Shown here one piece after another: positions 38,612 to 47,627 of a DNA stretch of 64,000 bases; the stretch's first letter is position 1; every line of letters begins with the position of its first letter. The notes beneath the pieces were generated by a model. The model was not told the DNA's origin and ran no database searches. It was given only the letters and a program-made list of their open reading frames with translations. Source of the DNA: Betaproteobacteria bacterium (GTDB taxonomy: Bacteria > Pseudomonadota > Gammaproteobacteria > Burkholderiales > Casimicrobiaceae); contig JADKKQ010000005.1 in NCBI GenBank assembly GCA_016720425.1, positions 242,313-306,312 on the forward strand, in the 5' to 3' direction. Both the position numbers and the translations under genes were made by a program.

Positions 38612-39774
38612 TCACATCCGGCAGTCCTTGGCGTAGGCGTCGCCGTGATTGGTCAGCACCTTGCCCTTGGTGGCGATCGTCGGCTTGCCGTCGGCGCCGG
38701 CCTCGACCTGAACGCGTACCAGTCCTGGATCGGGTGCTGGTTGCTGCCGAAACGGAAACTGCCGCGGGTGGAGACGAAGTCGGCCTTGCGCAGCGCGGCG
38801 CGGAACGCGTCTTCCTTGGCGAGGTCGCCGCCGACGGCCTTGAGCGCCGAGCCGATCAGCTTGGCGGTGTCGTAGCCCTGCTGCGCATACGGGGTCGGGG
38901 CCCGGTTGTACCTGGTCGTGAAGGCCTTGACGAAGGCCTGGCTCGCCGGATTGGCGAAGTCGTTGTTCCAGTGGCCGGTGACGTTGATGCCGACGGCGGC
39001 GTCGCCGACGGCGCCGAGGATCCGCGGCTCCATCGAGACCTCGGACACCACCATCGGCGTGCTGCCGATCAGCCCGGCCTGCACGTATTGCTTGACGAAG
39101 GTGATGCCCTGTCCGCCGGGGTGGAACTGGTAGACGGCGTCCGGCTTCAAGGCGCGAATGCGCGCGAGCTCGGCCGAGAAATCGGTCTGGTCGAGCTTGG
39201 TGTAGATCTCCTCCAGCACCTCGCCCTTGAAATAGCGCTTGAACCCGGTCAGCGCATCCTTGCCCGCCTGGTAGTTGGGCGCCAGGATCACCATCCGCTT
39301 GTAGCCGAGGTTGGCGGCGGCCTGGCCGGCGGACTCGTGCAGGCTGTCGTTCTGCCACGAGGCGACGAAGTAGTTCTTGTGGCAGTCCTTGCCGGCGAAG
39401 TTCGACGGCCCGGCATTCGGCGAGATGTAGAAGGCGCCGGCCTCGAGCACCGTCGGCGCGACGGCACCGGCGACGTTGGAAAAGATGAGGCCGGTCACGA
39501 GCTTCACCTTGTCCTGCTGCAGCATCTTGTCGGCGATCTGCTTGCCGTTGGCGGGCTTCAGGTTGTCGTCCTCGACGATGAGCTGCACCGGGACGCCGCC
39601 CAGCTTGCCGCCTTCCTCGTCGATGGCCAGGCGGAAGGCGTCGCGCACGTCCTCGCCGAGATAGCCGCCGGGGGTGGTCAGCGTGGTGATCATGCCGATC
39701 TTGACCGGCGTCTGGGCAACGGTGGGGCCGGCGCAGAACAGCGCGAGGGCGGCGACCAGGGCGGGCACTTTCAT
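38612..39774 (-). pseudogene. livK: livK, ABC transporter substrate-binding protein, frameshifted near the 3' end
   Basis: Periplasmic binding protein of the Leu/Ile/Val family: signal peptide MKVPALVAALALFCAGPTVA, mature VKIGMITTLTTPGGYLGEDV, and a long intact lobe structure. The frame is good from ATG 39774 to about 38717, ending NQHPIQDWY; after that it runs to a stop at 38653 with unrelated residues. The expected C-terminus (VEAGADGKPTIATKGKV through DAYAKDCRM) is found one frame over and ends at TGA 38612. One base is missing near 38715-38718 (TAC-GC-GTT on the coding strand). It may be a sequence error or a real lesion; only the last 33 residues are affected. Confidence 0.85.
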
Positions 39775-39917
39775 GGAGACTCCGACGTCAGGGGGACAGG
39801 TTGGGAATGGCGGCGCGCGGCGCGCGACAAACCCGGCAGTATACCAACGGCGACGCCGGTGCCGGGAAGGCGCGCCCGTCCGCGCATCCGGGGCACGGGC
39901 GATCGGTCGGGGCCCGG

Positions 39918-41195
39918 TCAGATCAGCCCGTCGAGCAGCTGAACGTCGACCAGCTCGCCGGCGGCGACGTTGCCGGTCGCGGTGGGCAGCACGATGAAGC
40001 AGTTGGCCTGCGACATCGAGGACAGGACGCCGGAGCCCTGCTCGCCGGTGGTGCGCACCGTGTAGCCGTTCGCCGGATCGCCGCTGAGGACGCCGCGCTG
40101 GAACTCGGTGCGGCCGGGCGCCTTGCGGATCGGCGTGGTCAGCGGCAGCTTGAACGTCGGCAGCGGCCCGACGTCGCGCTGCCCCTGCAGCACCAGCAGC
40201 GCCTCGCGGACGAACTGGTAGAACGTCACCATCACCGACACCGGGTTGCCGGGCAGGCCGAAGAAGTGGGCCGCGCCGAGCCGGCCGTAGGCGAGCGGCC
40301 GCCCCGGCTTCATGGCGATCTTCCAGAACAGCACTTCGCCCAGCTTGTCGAGCAGCTGCTTGACGAAGTCGGCCTCGCCGACCGACACGCCCCCCGAGGT
40401 GATCACGACGTCGGCGGCGGCCGCCGCGCTGGCGAAGGCGGCCTCGAGCGCCTCCGGGACGTCGGGCACCACGCCCATGTCGATGACGTCGCAGCCGAGG
40501 CGCTGGAGCATGCCGTAGATCGTGTAGCGGTTGCTGTCGTAGACCTCGCCGGTCGCGAGCGGCGTGCCGATCGACTTCAGCTCGTCGCCGGTGGAGAAGA
40601 ACGCCACCCGCAGCCGGCGGTAGACCGGCACCTCGCCGATGCCCAGCGAGGCCATCATTCCCAGTTCCGCGGGCCGCACCAGCTGACCGGCGGCGAAGAC
40701 CGCCTGCCCGGCCTTGAGATCCTCGCCCGCGAAGCGCCGGTTCTGCCCGGCCTTGGTCACCGCACCGGCGGCAATGCGCACCCCCTGCGCATCTTCCCCC
40801 GCGCGTTCCTGCATCACCACGGTGTCGGCACCGGCGGGCATCACCGCGCCGGTGAAGATGCGCACGCACTCGCCGGAACCGACGCTCGCCGCCGCCGGCT
40901 TGCCGGCGAACGACTCGCCCACCCGGCGCAGCAGCGTCTCGCCGGCGGGCGCGAGGTCGGCGAAGCGCAGCGCGTAGCCGTCCATCGCCGAATTGTCGTG
41001 GCCGGGGACGTCGATCGGCGAGATCACGTCGGCGGCGAGGACCCGCCCCAGCGCGGCGCGGAGCGCGACCCGCTCGACCGTCGTCACCGGCGTGAGGAAG
41101 GTCCGGATCAGCGCCCGCGCGCGGTCCACCGGCATCGAGTTCGGATCGTAGTCGTCGGCACAGCAGGCTTCGCGCAGCGTCTTGGGTTCGGTCAT
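39918..41195 (-). CDS. moeA: Molybdopterin molybdotransferase
   Basis: 425 residues. It inserts molybdate into adenylylated molybdopterin. Segments: DVPGHDNSAMDGYALR near residue 60, FTGAVMPAGADTVVMQE, the core VVITSGGVSVGEADFVKQ and FFGLPGNPVSVMVTFYQ, and a C-terminal beta domain. Start ATG at 41193-41195 (MTEPKTLREACC); an in-frame ATG at 41231 would add 12 Pro/Ser-rich residues, and neither has a clear ribosome binding site. It follows mobA and belongs to the Mo-cofactor group that diverges from the formate dehydrogenase operon. Confidence 0.95.
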   Translation of the reverse strand: MTEPKTLREACCADDYDPNSMPVDRARALIRTFLTPVTTVERVALRAALGRVLAADVISPIDVPGHDNSAMDGYALRFADLAPAGETLLRRVGESFAGKPAAASVGSGECVRIFTGAVMPAGADTVVMQERAGEDAQGVRIAAGAVTKAGQNRRFAGEDLKAGQAVFAAGQLVRPAELGMMASLGIGEVPVYRRLRVAFFSTGDELKSIGTPLATGEVYDSNRYTIYGMLQRLGCDVIDMGVVPDVPEALEAAFASAAAAADVVITSGGVSVGEADFVKQLLDKLGEVLFWKIAMKPGRPLAYGRLGAAHFFGLPGNPVSVMVTFYQFVREALLVLQGQRDVGPLPTFKLPLTTPIRKAPGRTEFQRGVLSGDPANGYTVRTTGEQGSGVLSSMSQANCFIVLPTATGNVAAGELVDVQLLDGLI

Positions 41196-41262
41196 GATCG
41201 GAGGGGGAGGGGAGGAAACCGGGGCGGCCATTGTAGCCGCAGGCGGCGCCGCGTCGCGGCCG

Positions 41263-41847
41263 TCAGCGCTGCGACGCGGCGGCGAGCTCGTCGCTGGTGT
41301 TGATGTTGCGGAACGCGTCGGCCTCGTCGTCGAAGGCGACTTCGACCGCGGGCAGCGTCGCGTACCAGGCGTCGATCTTGCGGCCGCCGCCTTCGAGAAA
41401 GGCAGTGAGGTGCGGCAGCAGCGCGCGGCGGACGAGCGCGAACACCGGGTGCGGCTGGTCGAAGGTCCGCGCGACGGCGAGCTGCGCGTCGCCGGCGACG
41501 AGCCCCGCCAGGAGCCGCGCGACGAGATCGTCGGGCAGGAACGGCGAATCGCAGGGCACGGTGACGACGAGATCGCGGTGTGCCGCGGTCATGCCCGCGT
41601 GCAGGCCCGCCAGCGGCCCGGCGAAGCCGCCGATCGCGTCGGCGACCACCGGCACGCCGAACGCGGCGTAGCGATCGAGGTTCTGGTTGGCGTTGATCAG
41701 CACGTCGTCGACCTGCGGGCGCAGCCGCGTCAGCACGTGCTCGACCATCGGCCGGCCGGCGAGCGGGACCAGGCCCTTGTCGACGCCGCCCATCCGCCGC
41801 CCCATGCCGCCGGCGAGGACGATGCCGGTCACGCTGCGCGCGCTCAC
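41263..41847 (-). CDS. mobA: Molybdenum cofactor guanylyltransferase
   Basis: 194 residues from GTG 41845-41847, whose first bases overlap the stop of the preceding GFA-family gene (GTGA). MobA adds GMP to the cofactor, producing the MGD form used by DMSO-reductase-family enzymes such as the formate dehydrogenase encoded nearby. The nucleotide loop LAGGMGRRMGGVDKGLV and the later VTVPCDSPFLPDDLV metal site are intact, and the C-terminal FRNINTSDEL is typical. Confidence 0.95.
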   Translation of the reverse strand: MSARSVTGIVLAGGMGRRMGGVDKGLVPLAGRPMVEHVLTRLRPQVDDVLINANQNLDRYAAFGVPVVADAIGGFAGPLAGLHAGMTAAHRDLVVTVPCDSPFLPDDLVARLLAGLVAGDAQLAVARTFDQPHPVFALVRRALLPHLTAFLEGGGRKIDAWYATLPAVEVAFDDEADAFRNINTSDELAAASQR

Positions 41848-42269
41848 GTCGCCTCCGTCGGCGGCTCGACCGGCCAGCGCAGCCAGCGCGCGTGCTCGGC
41901 GAAGAACGCATGGCCCTCGGCCGGCCTGTCGACCGGATCGTCGAAGCAGGCCAGCGCGACGTGGGTCTCGCCCGGCCAGCGCTCCGACGCGAAGAACAGC
42001 CGGGTCCCGCAGTCGCGACAGAACGTGCGCCGGGTTCCGGGCGACGACGCGTACGCGGCCACCGCGTCGCCGCCGGCGACGATCGCGACCTGCGCGGCGG
42101 GAAAGCCGACCCAGGTGACGAACGCGGCGCCGTGCGCGCGGCGGCAGCTCTCGCAGTGGCAGTGGCAGCAGAAGCGCGACGGAAAGCGCGCGACGAAGCG
42201 GACCTGGCCGCACATGCAGCGGCCGCGGGCCTCGCCGACGGGGGCGTCGTCGTCCGGGAGCATCGACAT
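41844..42269 (-). CDS. GFA-family (CENP-V type) zinc protein
   Basis: 141 residues. Zinc-binding cysteines are seen as RCMCGQVRF, CCHCHCESCRRAHG and TFCRDCGTRLFF, matching the GFA fold named after glutathione-dependent formaldehyde activation, though most members have no proven activity. ATG at 42267-42269 directly follows the fdhD stop (TGA-ATG), and its end overlaps mobA, so it is firmly within the Mo-cofactor operon. A link between formaldehyde or formate handling and formate dehydrogenase is tempting but is inference. Confidence 0.9.
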   Translation of the reverse strand: MSMLPDDDAPVGEARGRCMCGQVRFVARFPSRFCCHCHCESCRRAHGAAFVTWVGFPAAQVAIVAGGDAVAAYASSPGTRRTFCRDCGTRLFFASERWPGETHVALACFDDPVDRPAEGHAFFAEHARWLRWPVEPPTEAT

Positions 42270-43106
42270 TCAGGCCGCGATGAAGCGCTCGGCGCCGGTG
42301 TAGAGCAGGTAGTGCCGATGGGTCGCGCGCCCAATCATCGTGATCCCCACCTTGCGCGCGATCTCGTGGCCCATCTGCGTCAAGCCGCTGCGCGAGACCA
42401 GGAAGGGGATGCCCATCTGCGCGGCCTTGATCACCATCTCGGAGGTGAGCCGGCCGGTGGTGTAGAAGATCTTGTCGGCGCCGTCGACGCGGTCGAGCCA
42501 CATCCAGCCGGCGATCGCGTCGACGGCGTTGTGGCGGCCGACGTCCTCGACGAACATCAGGATCTCGGATGCGTCGCCGCGGTTGGTCGCCAGCGCGCAG
42601 CCGTGGATGGCGCCTGCCTGCTTGTACAGCGTGTCGTGCTGCCGCACGCATTCGAGCAGTGCGTAGAGCGCGGTGCGCGACAGCGTGGCCGAGCCCGGCA
42701 ACCGGATGTCGTCGATTTCCGCCATCAGGTCGCCGAACACCGTGCCCTGGCCGCAGCCGGTGGTCTTGGTCCGCCGGGCGGTCCTGGCCTCGAGGTCCCG
42801 CAGCCCGCCGCGCGTGGTGACCGCGGCCGCGTTGACGTCCCAGTCGACGTGAACGGCGACGATGTCGTCGATCGATGCGACGAGGCGCTGGTTGCGCAGG
42901 TAGCCGATGGCCAGGGCCTCGGGCGCGCCACCCAGCGTCATCAGCGTCAGCAGCTCCTGCTTGTCGACGTAGAGGGTCAGCGGATGCTCGCCGGCGATCG
43001 GCGTCACCCGCCGCGCGCCGGTCTCGTCGATCGCCTCGACGTCGACGGTGGCCGGTCGGGCGGCGTCGGTCAGCAGCGGGCGGTGGAGCGGCAAGGCGGC
43101 ATTCAT
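42270..43106 (-). CDS. fdhD: Formate dehydrogenase accessory sulfurtransferase FdhD
   Basis: 278 residues. FdhD passes sulfur from IscS to the bis-MGD cofactor to activate formate dehydrogenase. Features: GEHPLTLYVDKQELLTLMTLGG near residue 40, the motif TGCGQGTVFGD near 117, FVEDVGRHNAVDAIAGW near 190, and ITMIGRATHRHYLLYTG at the end. In E. coli FdhD the active loop has CxxC; here only one Cys (GCGQG) is present. Start ATG at 43104-43106. Because moaA upstream is frameshifted into this frame, a 692-residue apparent fusion exists on paper. Confidence 0.95.
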   Translation of the reverse strand: MNAALPLHRPLLTDAARPATVDVEAIDETGARRVTPIAGEHPLTLYVDKQELLTLMTLGGAPEALAIGYLRNQRLVASIDDIVAVHVDWDVNAAAVTTRGGLRDLEARTARRTKTTGCGQGTVFGDLMAEIDDIRLPGSATLSRTALYALLECVRQHDTLYKQAGAIHGCALATNRGDASEILMFVEDVGRHNAVDAIAGWMWLDRVDGADKIFYTTGRLTSEMVIKAAQMGIPFLVSRSGLTQMGHEIARKVGITMIGRATHRHYLLYTGAERFIAA

Positions 43107-43150
43107 GGCTTCGGCGGGCGTGGGCGGGGGGCGCGACAGGCGGCGGGCGA

Positions 43151-44258
43151 TCAGCCGCCGATGTAGCTCATCTCGACCTTGGGCGAGTGCCGCGTGTTGG
43201 CGGTGCGGACCTCGGAATAGCGGTCGTCGCGCTGCCGCCAGACCGCGGCGACGGCCGCGCGCGATCGCACCGTCGTCATGGCCCTCGCGCAGCAGGCCGC
43301 GCAGGTCGTAACCGCCGGTGGCGAACAGGCAGGTGTAGAGCTTGCCGTCGGTCGACAGCCGGGCGCGCGTGCAGTCGCGGCAGAACGCCTGCGTGACCGA
43401 GGCGATGACGCCGATCTCGCCGCTGCCGTCGCGATAGCGCCAGCGCCCGGCGACCTCGCCGCGATAGTTGGGGTCGACGCTGGCGAGCGGCAGTTCGGCG
43501 TCGATCAGGCGGACGATTTCGGCGGCTGGCACGACGTCGTCCATGCGCCAGCCGTTGGTCGCGCCGACGTCCATGAACTCGATGAAGCGGACGATGTGGC
43601 CGCTGCCCTTGAAGTGCCGGGCGAGCGGCACGATCGACGATTCGTTGACACCGCGCTGGACCACCATGTTGATCTTGATCGGGGCAAGTCCCGCGGCGGC
43701 CGCGGCGTCGATGCCCTCGAGCACGCGGGCGACCGGGAAGTCGACGTCGTTCATGGCGCGGAACGTCGCGTCGTCCAGCGAGTCAAGGCTCACCGTGACG
43801 CGCTTGAGGCCGGCAGCGGCGAGGTCGCGGGCCTTCCGCGCCAGCCCCGAGCCGTTGGTGGTCAGCGTGAGATCGACGTCGCCGATCCCGGCGAGCATGG
43901 CCACCAGGCGCTCGACGTTCCGGCGCAGCAGCGGCTCGCCGCCAGTCAGGCGGATCTTGTTCACACCGTGGCCGACGAAGATCCGCGCCACGCGCGTGAT
44001 TTCCTCGAAGCTCAGCAGGTCGGCATGCGAAAGGAACTGGAAGTCGCTGTCGAAGACGTCCTTCGGCATGCAGTACCGGCAGCGGAAATTGCAGCGGTCG
44101 GTCACCGAGATGCGCAGGTCGCGCATGCTGCGTCCCCGTCCGTCCTGCAGCGGGCCGGCGGCCCCGCCCGGCGCGGCGATCGCCGCGCGGACGAGTGCCT
44201 CGCGTCGCTCTTGGGAGGCGGCACCGCGCAGGTCGGAAATGGGGATGATCGAGGCCAT
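43151..44258 (-). pseudogene. moaA: moaA, GTP 3',8-cyclase, frameshifted near the 3' end
   Basis: Radical SAM enzyme for the first step of molybdopterin synthesis. Start ATG at 44256-44258 (MASIIPISD). The SAM cluster CNFRCRYC and the second cluster region FCRDCTRARLSTDGKLYTCLF are intact. After GHDDGAIAR (about 43260) the frame turns to unrelated basic residues and reads on into fdhD. The proper ending (VWRQRDDRYSEVR through KVEMSYIGG) is in another frame and stops at TGA 43151. One extra base in a GCGCGCG tract near 43255-43262 explains it. The lost tail includes the catalytic GG motif, so a real lesion would inactivate the enzyme; a sequence error is the simpler explanation. Confidence 0.88.
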
Positions 44259-44383
44259 GCGAAACCCGGCCGCGCGGGACGCGCAAAATGGGTGGGTCAT
44301 GGTACCAGACGGCAACGGTCGTGGTGTATGATCGGCGCCCAGTTGCACGGTCCTCGTGCCGCAGAAATCGATTCGGAATTTCC

Positions 44384-44890
44384 ATGCTGGTACCGCGGGT
44401 TATGGTGGCTGTCACGCTGGCGCGCACGCCGCTGGCGAGCCGCTGGGCGAGCGAGCGCTGGGATGCCGTCGCGGTCGAGCCGCTGGCCGATTCGGCGGCG
44501 CTCGACGAGGTGCCCGCGGCGAGCTCGTCCGACGGCGGCTCGCGCTGGCGCTACGCGGCCTTCGCGGTGGAGTTGCACCGTTCGGAGGCCGAGGGCTATC
44601 ACCTCAACATCACGGCGCCGCTGCCCAAGGCCTTCGTGATGCTGCGCGCCGCCGAAGACGGCCGCGACCCGCCGCTTCGTCCCAAGCTCGTGACCGTCAG
44701 CTACAACGAGGCGGCGCGCATGCTCGACGGCGGCGAGCAGGTCGACGCGGTGCCGCTGCCCCCGGCGATGCTCGAGTGGCTGCGGCCCTTCGTCGCCCTG
44801 CACTACAAGCCCGAGCCGAAGAAGAAGATGAGACGCAACGACCCTTTCGCCGACGGGGCGTTCCGGCGCGACCCGGGAACGGGGCACTGA
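44384..44890 (+). CDS. DUF3305 protein of formate dehydrogenase operon
   Basis: 168 residues from ATG 44384. The opening VTLARTPLASRWASERWDAVAVEPL and the later YHLNITAPLPKAFVMLR are the DUF3305 signature. The family is cytoplasmic, of unknown function, and occurs almost only in betaproteobacterial and alphaproteobacterial formate dehydrogenase clusters. It is the first gene of this operon and diverges from moaA. TATGAT at 44327-44332 is a possible -10. A role in enzyme maturation is inference from position. Confidence 0.85.
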   Translation: MLVPRVMVAVTLARTPLASRWASERWDAVAVEPLADSAALDEVPAASSSDGGSRWRYAAFAVELHRSEAEGYHLNITAPLPKAFVMLRAAEDGRDPPLRPKLVTVSYNEAARMLDGGEQVDAVPLPPAMLEWLRPFVALHYKPEPKKKMRRNDPFADGAFRRDPGTGH

Positions 44891-44929
44891 CGTGCGTGGC
44901 GCTCGCGCAGCGCGGGGCCGCGCCTGACC

Positions 44930-45558
44930 ATGGCCGGCAGCGAGCAACCTGGCGGCCCGTTCACGCTGCGGCGCTGGTCGCAGCGCAAGCTGGCGGCCGC
45001 GCGAACGGCCGAACCCGGAACGCGGCGCCCGCGGCGCCCGTGCCGACGCCGCCCCCGGCAACCCCGACCGCGAGCGCGGCCGCAGCGACGTTGCCGGCGC
45101 CGCCTGCCGATCTCCCCGCCGTCGAGTCGCTGTCGTTCGACTCGGACTTCTCGCTCTTCCTGCAGCCGAAGGTGGATGAGCAGCTGCGTCGCCAGGCCTT
45201 GAAAAGGCTCTTCTCGGATCCCCGCTTCAACGTCATGGACGGCCTCGACGTCTACATCGACGATTACGGCAAGCCCGATCCGATCGCGCCCGAACTCGTA
45301 CGCCAGCTGGTCCAGGGACGGTATCTTTTCGACCCGCCGCAGACGCGGGTGAACGCGCAGGGCGTCGTCGAGGACGTGCCGCCGGACGAGGCTGCCGCCG
45401 TGCCGCCGCCCGCCGATGCGGTGGCCGCCGCATCGGCGCTTCCCGAGGTGCCGCACGACACGCCCGCGGCAATTCCCTCCACTGCGTCCGATCCTGCAGC
45501 GGCTGCCGAGGGCTCGGCTGCAGCGCAACCATCGCCTCCGGCGGATCGCCTCCCATGA
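44930..45558 (+). pseudogene. DUF3306 protein gene of formate dehydrogenase operon, frameshifted
   Basis: The N-terminus (ATG 44930; FTLRRWSQRKLAAAR) is the DUF3306 start, but the remainder (LSFDSDFSLFLQPKVDEQ, RRQALKRLFSDPRFNVMDG, YFDD-like YIDDYGKPDP) is read in another frame and ends at 45558, overlapping the next ATG. The total of 629 bases is one short of a whole number of codons, so one base seems to be missing around 45010-45025, in a Pro/Ala-coding GC-rich tract. Function of DUF3306 is unknown; it always accompanies DUF3305 in formate dehydrogenase operons. Error versus genuine lesion cannot be told from sequence alone. Confidence 0.8.
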
Positions 45559-47627
45559 GCCTTGCCGGCAAGACGCTGCACCTTTGTTCCTGCAACGGGA
45601 CGATGCCCCTCGACGGCGAGGCGCTGGCGCGCTCGCTCGATCTCGCGGCCGCACCGCCGGTGCGGACCATGCTCTGCCAGAAGGAGCTCGGCGTCTTCGC
45701 CGACCAGGTGGCCGGCGACGTGGTCGTCGCCTGCACGCAGGAAGCGCGGCTGCTCGGCGACCTGGCCGAGGAGCGGGGCAAGACGCGGACGATCCGCTTC
45801 GTCAACATTCGCGAGACCGCCGGCTGGTCGGCGCAGGCGAAGGCGGCGATGCCGAAGATCGCCGCGCTGCTGGCGCTCGCCGGGCTGCCGGAGCCGGAGC
45901 CCGTGCCCAGCGTGTCGTATCGATCGGGCGGGCAGCTGCTCGTCGTCGGCCCGGCGGACGCCGCGCTGCATTGGGCCGGCGTGGTGGCGGCGCAGCTTTC
46001 GGTGACCGTGCTCATTACCGGACGCGCCGCGGGGACGGAGCTGCCGGCGACCCGCGACTTCCCGGTCTTCTCCGGCGAGGTGACGGCCGTGACCGGCTGG
46101 CTGGGCGCGTTCGACGTGACCTGGAAGCAGGCGAATCCGATCGACCTCGACCTGTGCACGCGCTGCAACGCCTGCATCCGCGCCTGCCCCGAGAAGGCGA
46201 TCGACTGGAGCTACCAGATCGATCTCGACCGCTGTCGTTCGCACCGTGCCTGCGTCGCGGCCTGCGGCGCGACGGCGGCGATCGACTTCGCCCGCACCGA
46301 CGTCGTGCGCAGCGAGCGTTTCGACCTGGTCCTCGACCTGTCGCGGGTGCCTATCCTGCGCCTGCACGAGCCGCCGCAGGGCTACTTCGCGCCCGGAGCC
46401 GACGCCGTCGCGCAGGCGAGCGCGGTCGCCGGGCTGGCGGCGATGGTCGGCGAGTTCGAGAAGCCGAAGTACTTTGCCTACAAGGCGTCGATCTGCGCCC
46501 ACAGCCGGTCGCAGAAGACCGGCTGCCGCCAGTGCATCGACGTCTGCTCGACCGGGGCGATCCGCGCCGACGGCGATCACGTCGTGGTCGAGCCGCATCT
46601 GTGCATGGGCTGCGGCGGGTGCACGACCGTCTGCCCGTCGGGGGCGCTGTCGTACACGTATCCGAGCGTTCCGGACTTCGGGCGGCGCCTGCGCACCGTG
46701 CTCGCCACCTATGCCAAGGCCGGGGGGCGTGACGCCTGCCTGCTGCTGCACGCCGCGCGGGCCGGGGAGAGCATGTCCCGGTTGGCGCGCCGCGGGCCGG
46801 GATTGCCGGCGCGGGTGATTCCGCTCGAGGTGCACCACGTCGCCTCGGTGGGTCTCGACGTCTGGCTGGCGGCGCTGGCCCACGGCGCCAGCCAGGTGGC
46901 CGTGCTCGCGCTGGGCGACGAGGCGCCGGAGTACCGCGAGGCGCTGGAGCGGCAGATGCGCATCGCGGATACGATCGCGCAGGCACTGGGCTACCAGGGC
47001 CAGCACTTCCGTGTCTTCGACGCGGCCGCCACCGACTTCGGCGCCGAACTCGCCGCCTGGCCGGCAGCGCTCGGCGTCCGCGCCGCGGCAACGTTCGCGC
47101 TGACCGCCGACAAGCGCACCACCGCGGCGCTGGCGATCGAGCATCTGCTGCAGCACGCGCCGGTGCCGCAGCGCGAGATCCCGCTGCCGGCGGGCGCGCC
47201 CTTCGGCACCATCGCGGTCGACGGCGATGCCTGCACGATGTGCCTCGCCTGCGTCGGCGCCTGCCCCGAGGGCGCGCTGCTCGACCACGCCGAGATGCCG
47301 CAGCTGCGCTTCATCGAGGCCAAGTGCGTCCAGTGCGGCATCTGCCGCGAGACCTGCCCCGAGCGCGCGATCACGCTGTCGCCCCGGCTGGCGCTCGGCC
47401 GGGAGGCGAAGGAGCCGCGGGTCGTCAACGAGGCGGCGGTCTTCCACTGCGTGTCCTGCGGCAAGCCGATGGGCACCGAGAAGCTGATCGGCACGATGCT
47501 GGCCAAGCTCGCCGGCCACTCGATGTTCGCCGCACCGGGCGCGCTCGAGCGGCTGAAGATGTGCGCCGACTGCCGGGTCGTCGACCTGATCAAGAACGAG
47601 AAGAGCGTGGACATCCGCGATGTCTGA
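45555..47627 (+). CDS. Polyferredoxin-like 4Fe-4S protein of formate dehydrogenase operon
   Basis: 690 residues. Cys groups in order: an N-terminal LCSCNG segment; CTRCNACIRACP near 200; CRSHRACVAAC; CRQCIDVCSTGA near 330; CMGCGGCTTVCP near 352; CTMCLACVGACP near 560; CVQCGICRETCP near 595; and a terminal CVSCGKPMG with CADCRV that looks like a metal knuckle. Between them is a domain (VHHVASVGLDVWLAALAHGA) resembling those in heterodisulfide-reductase-linked proteins. No signal peptide, so it is cytoplasmic, unlike the dehydrogenase itself. The ATG overlaps the DUF3306 stop. It may supply electrons or sulfur during maturation; function unproven. Confidence 0.85.
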   Translation: MSLAGKTLHLCSCNGTMPLDGEALARSLDLAAAPPVRTMLCQKELGVFADQVAGDVVVACTQEARLLGDLAEERGKTRTIRFVNIRETAGWSAQAKAAMPKIAALLALAGLPEPEPVPSVSYRSGGQLLVVGPADAALHWAGVVAAQLSVTVLITGRAAGTELPATRDFPVFSGEVTAVTGWLGAFDVTWKQANPIDLDLCTRCNACIRACPEKAIDWSYQIDLDRCRSHRACVAACGATAAIDFARTDVVRSERFDLVLDLSRVPILRLHEPPQGYFAPGADAVAQASAVAGLAAMVGEFEKPKYFAYKASICAHSRSQKTGCRQCIDVCSTGAIRADGDHVVVEPHLCMGCGGCTTVCPSGALSYTYPSVPDFGRRLRTVLATYAKAGGRDACLLLHAARAGESMSRLARRGPGLPARVIPLEVHHVASVGLDVWLAALAHGASQVAVLALGDEAPEYREALERQMRIADTIAQALGYQGQHFRVFDAAATDFGAELAAWPAALGVRAAATFALTADKRTTAALAIEHLLQHAPVPQREIPLPAGAPFGTIAVDGDACTMCLACVGACPEGALLDHAEMPQLRFIEAKCVQCGICRETCPERAITLSPRLALGREAKEPRVVNEAAVFHCVSCGKPMGTEKLIGTMLAKLAGHSMFAAPGALERLKMCADCRVVDLIKNEKSVDIRDV

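Noticed and set aside
38653..40869. Upstream extension of livK into the moeA region
   Set aside because: The LivK signal peptide begins at 39774; the upstream in-frame sequence is antisense-like shadow of moeA coding sequence on the same strand in another frame.
42270..44348. Single 692-residue MoaA-FdhD fusion
   Set aside because: The join consists of non-homologous residues, and the true MoaA ending is present in another frame with its own stop before the fdhD start; a one-base insertion explains the apparent fusion.
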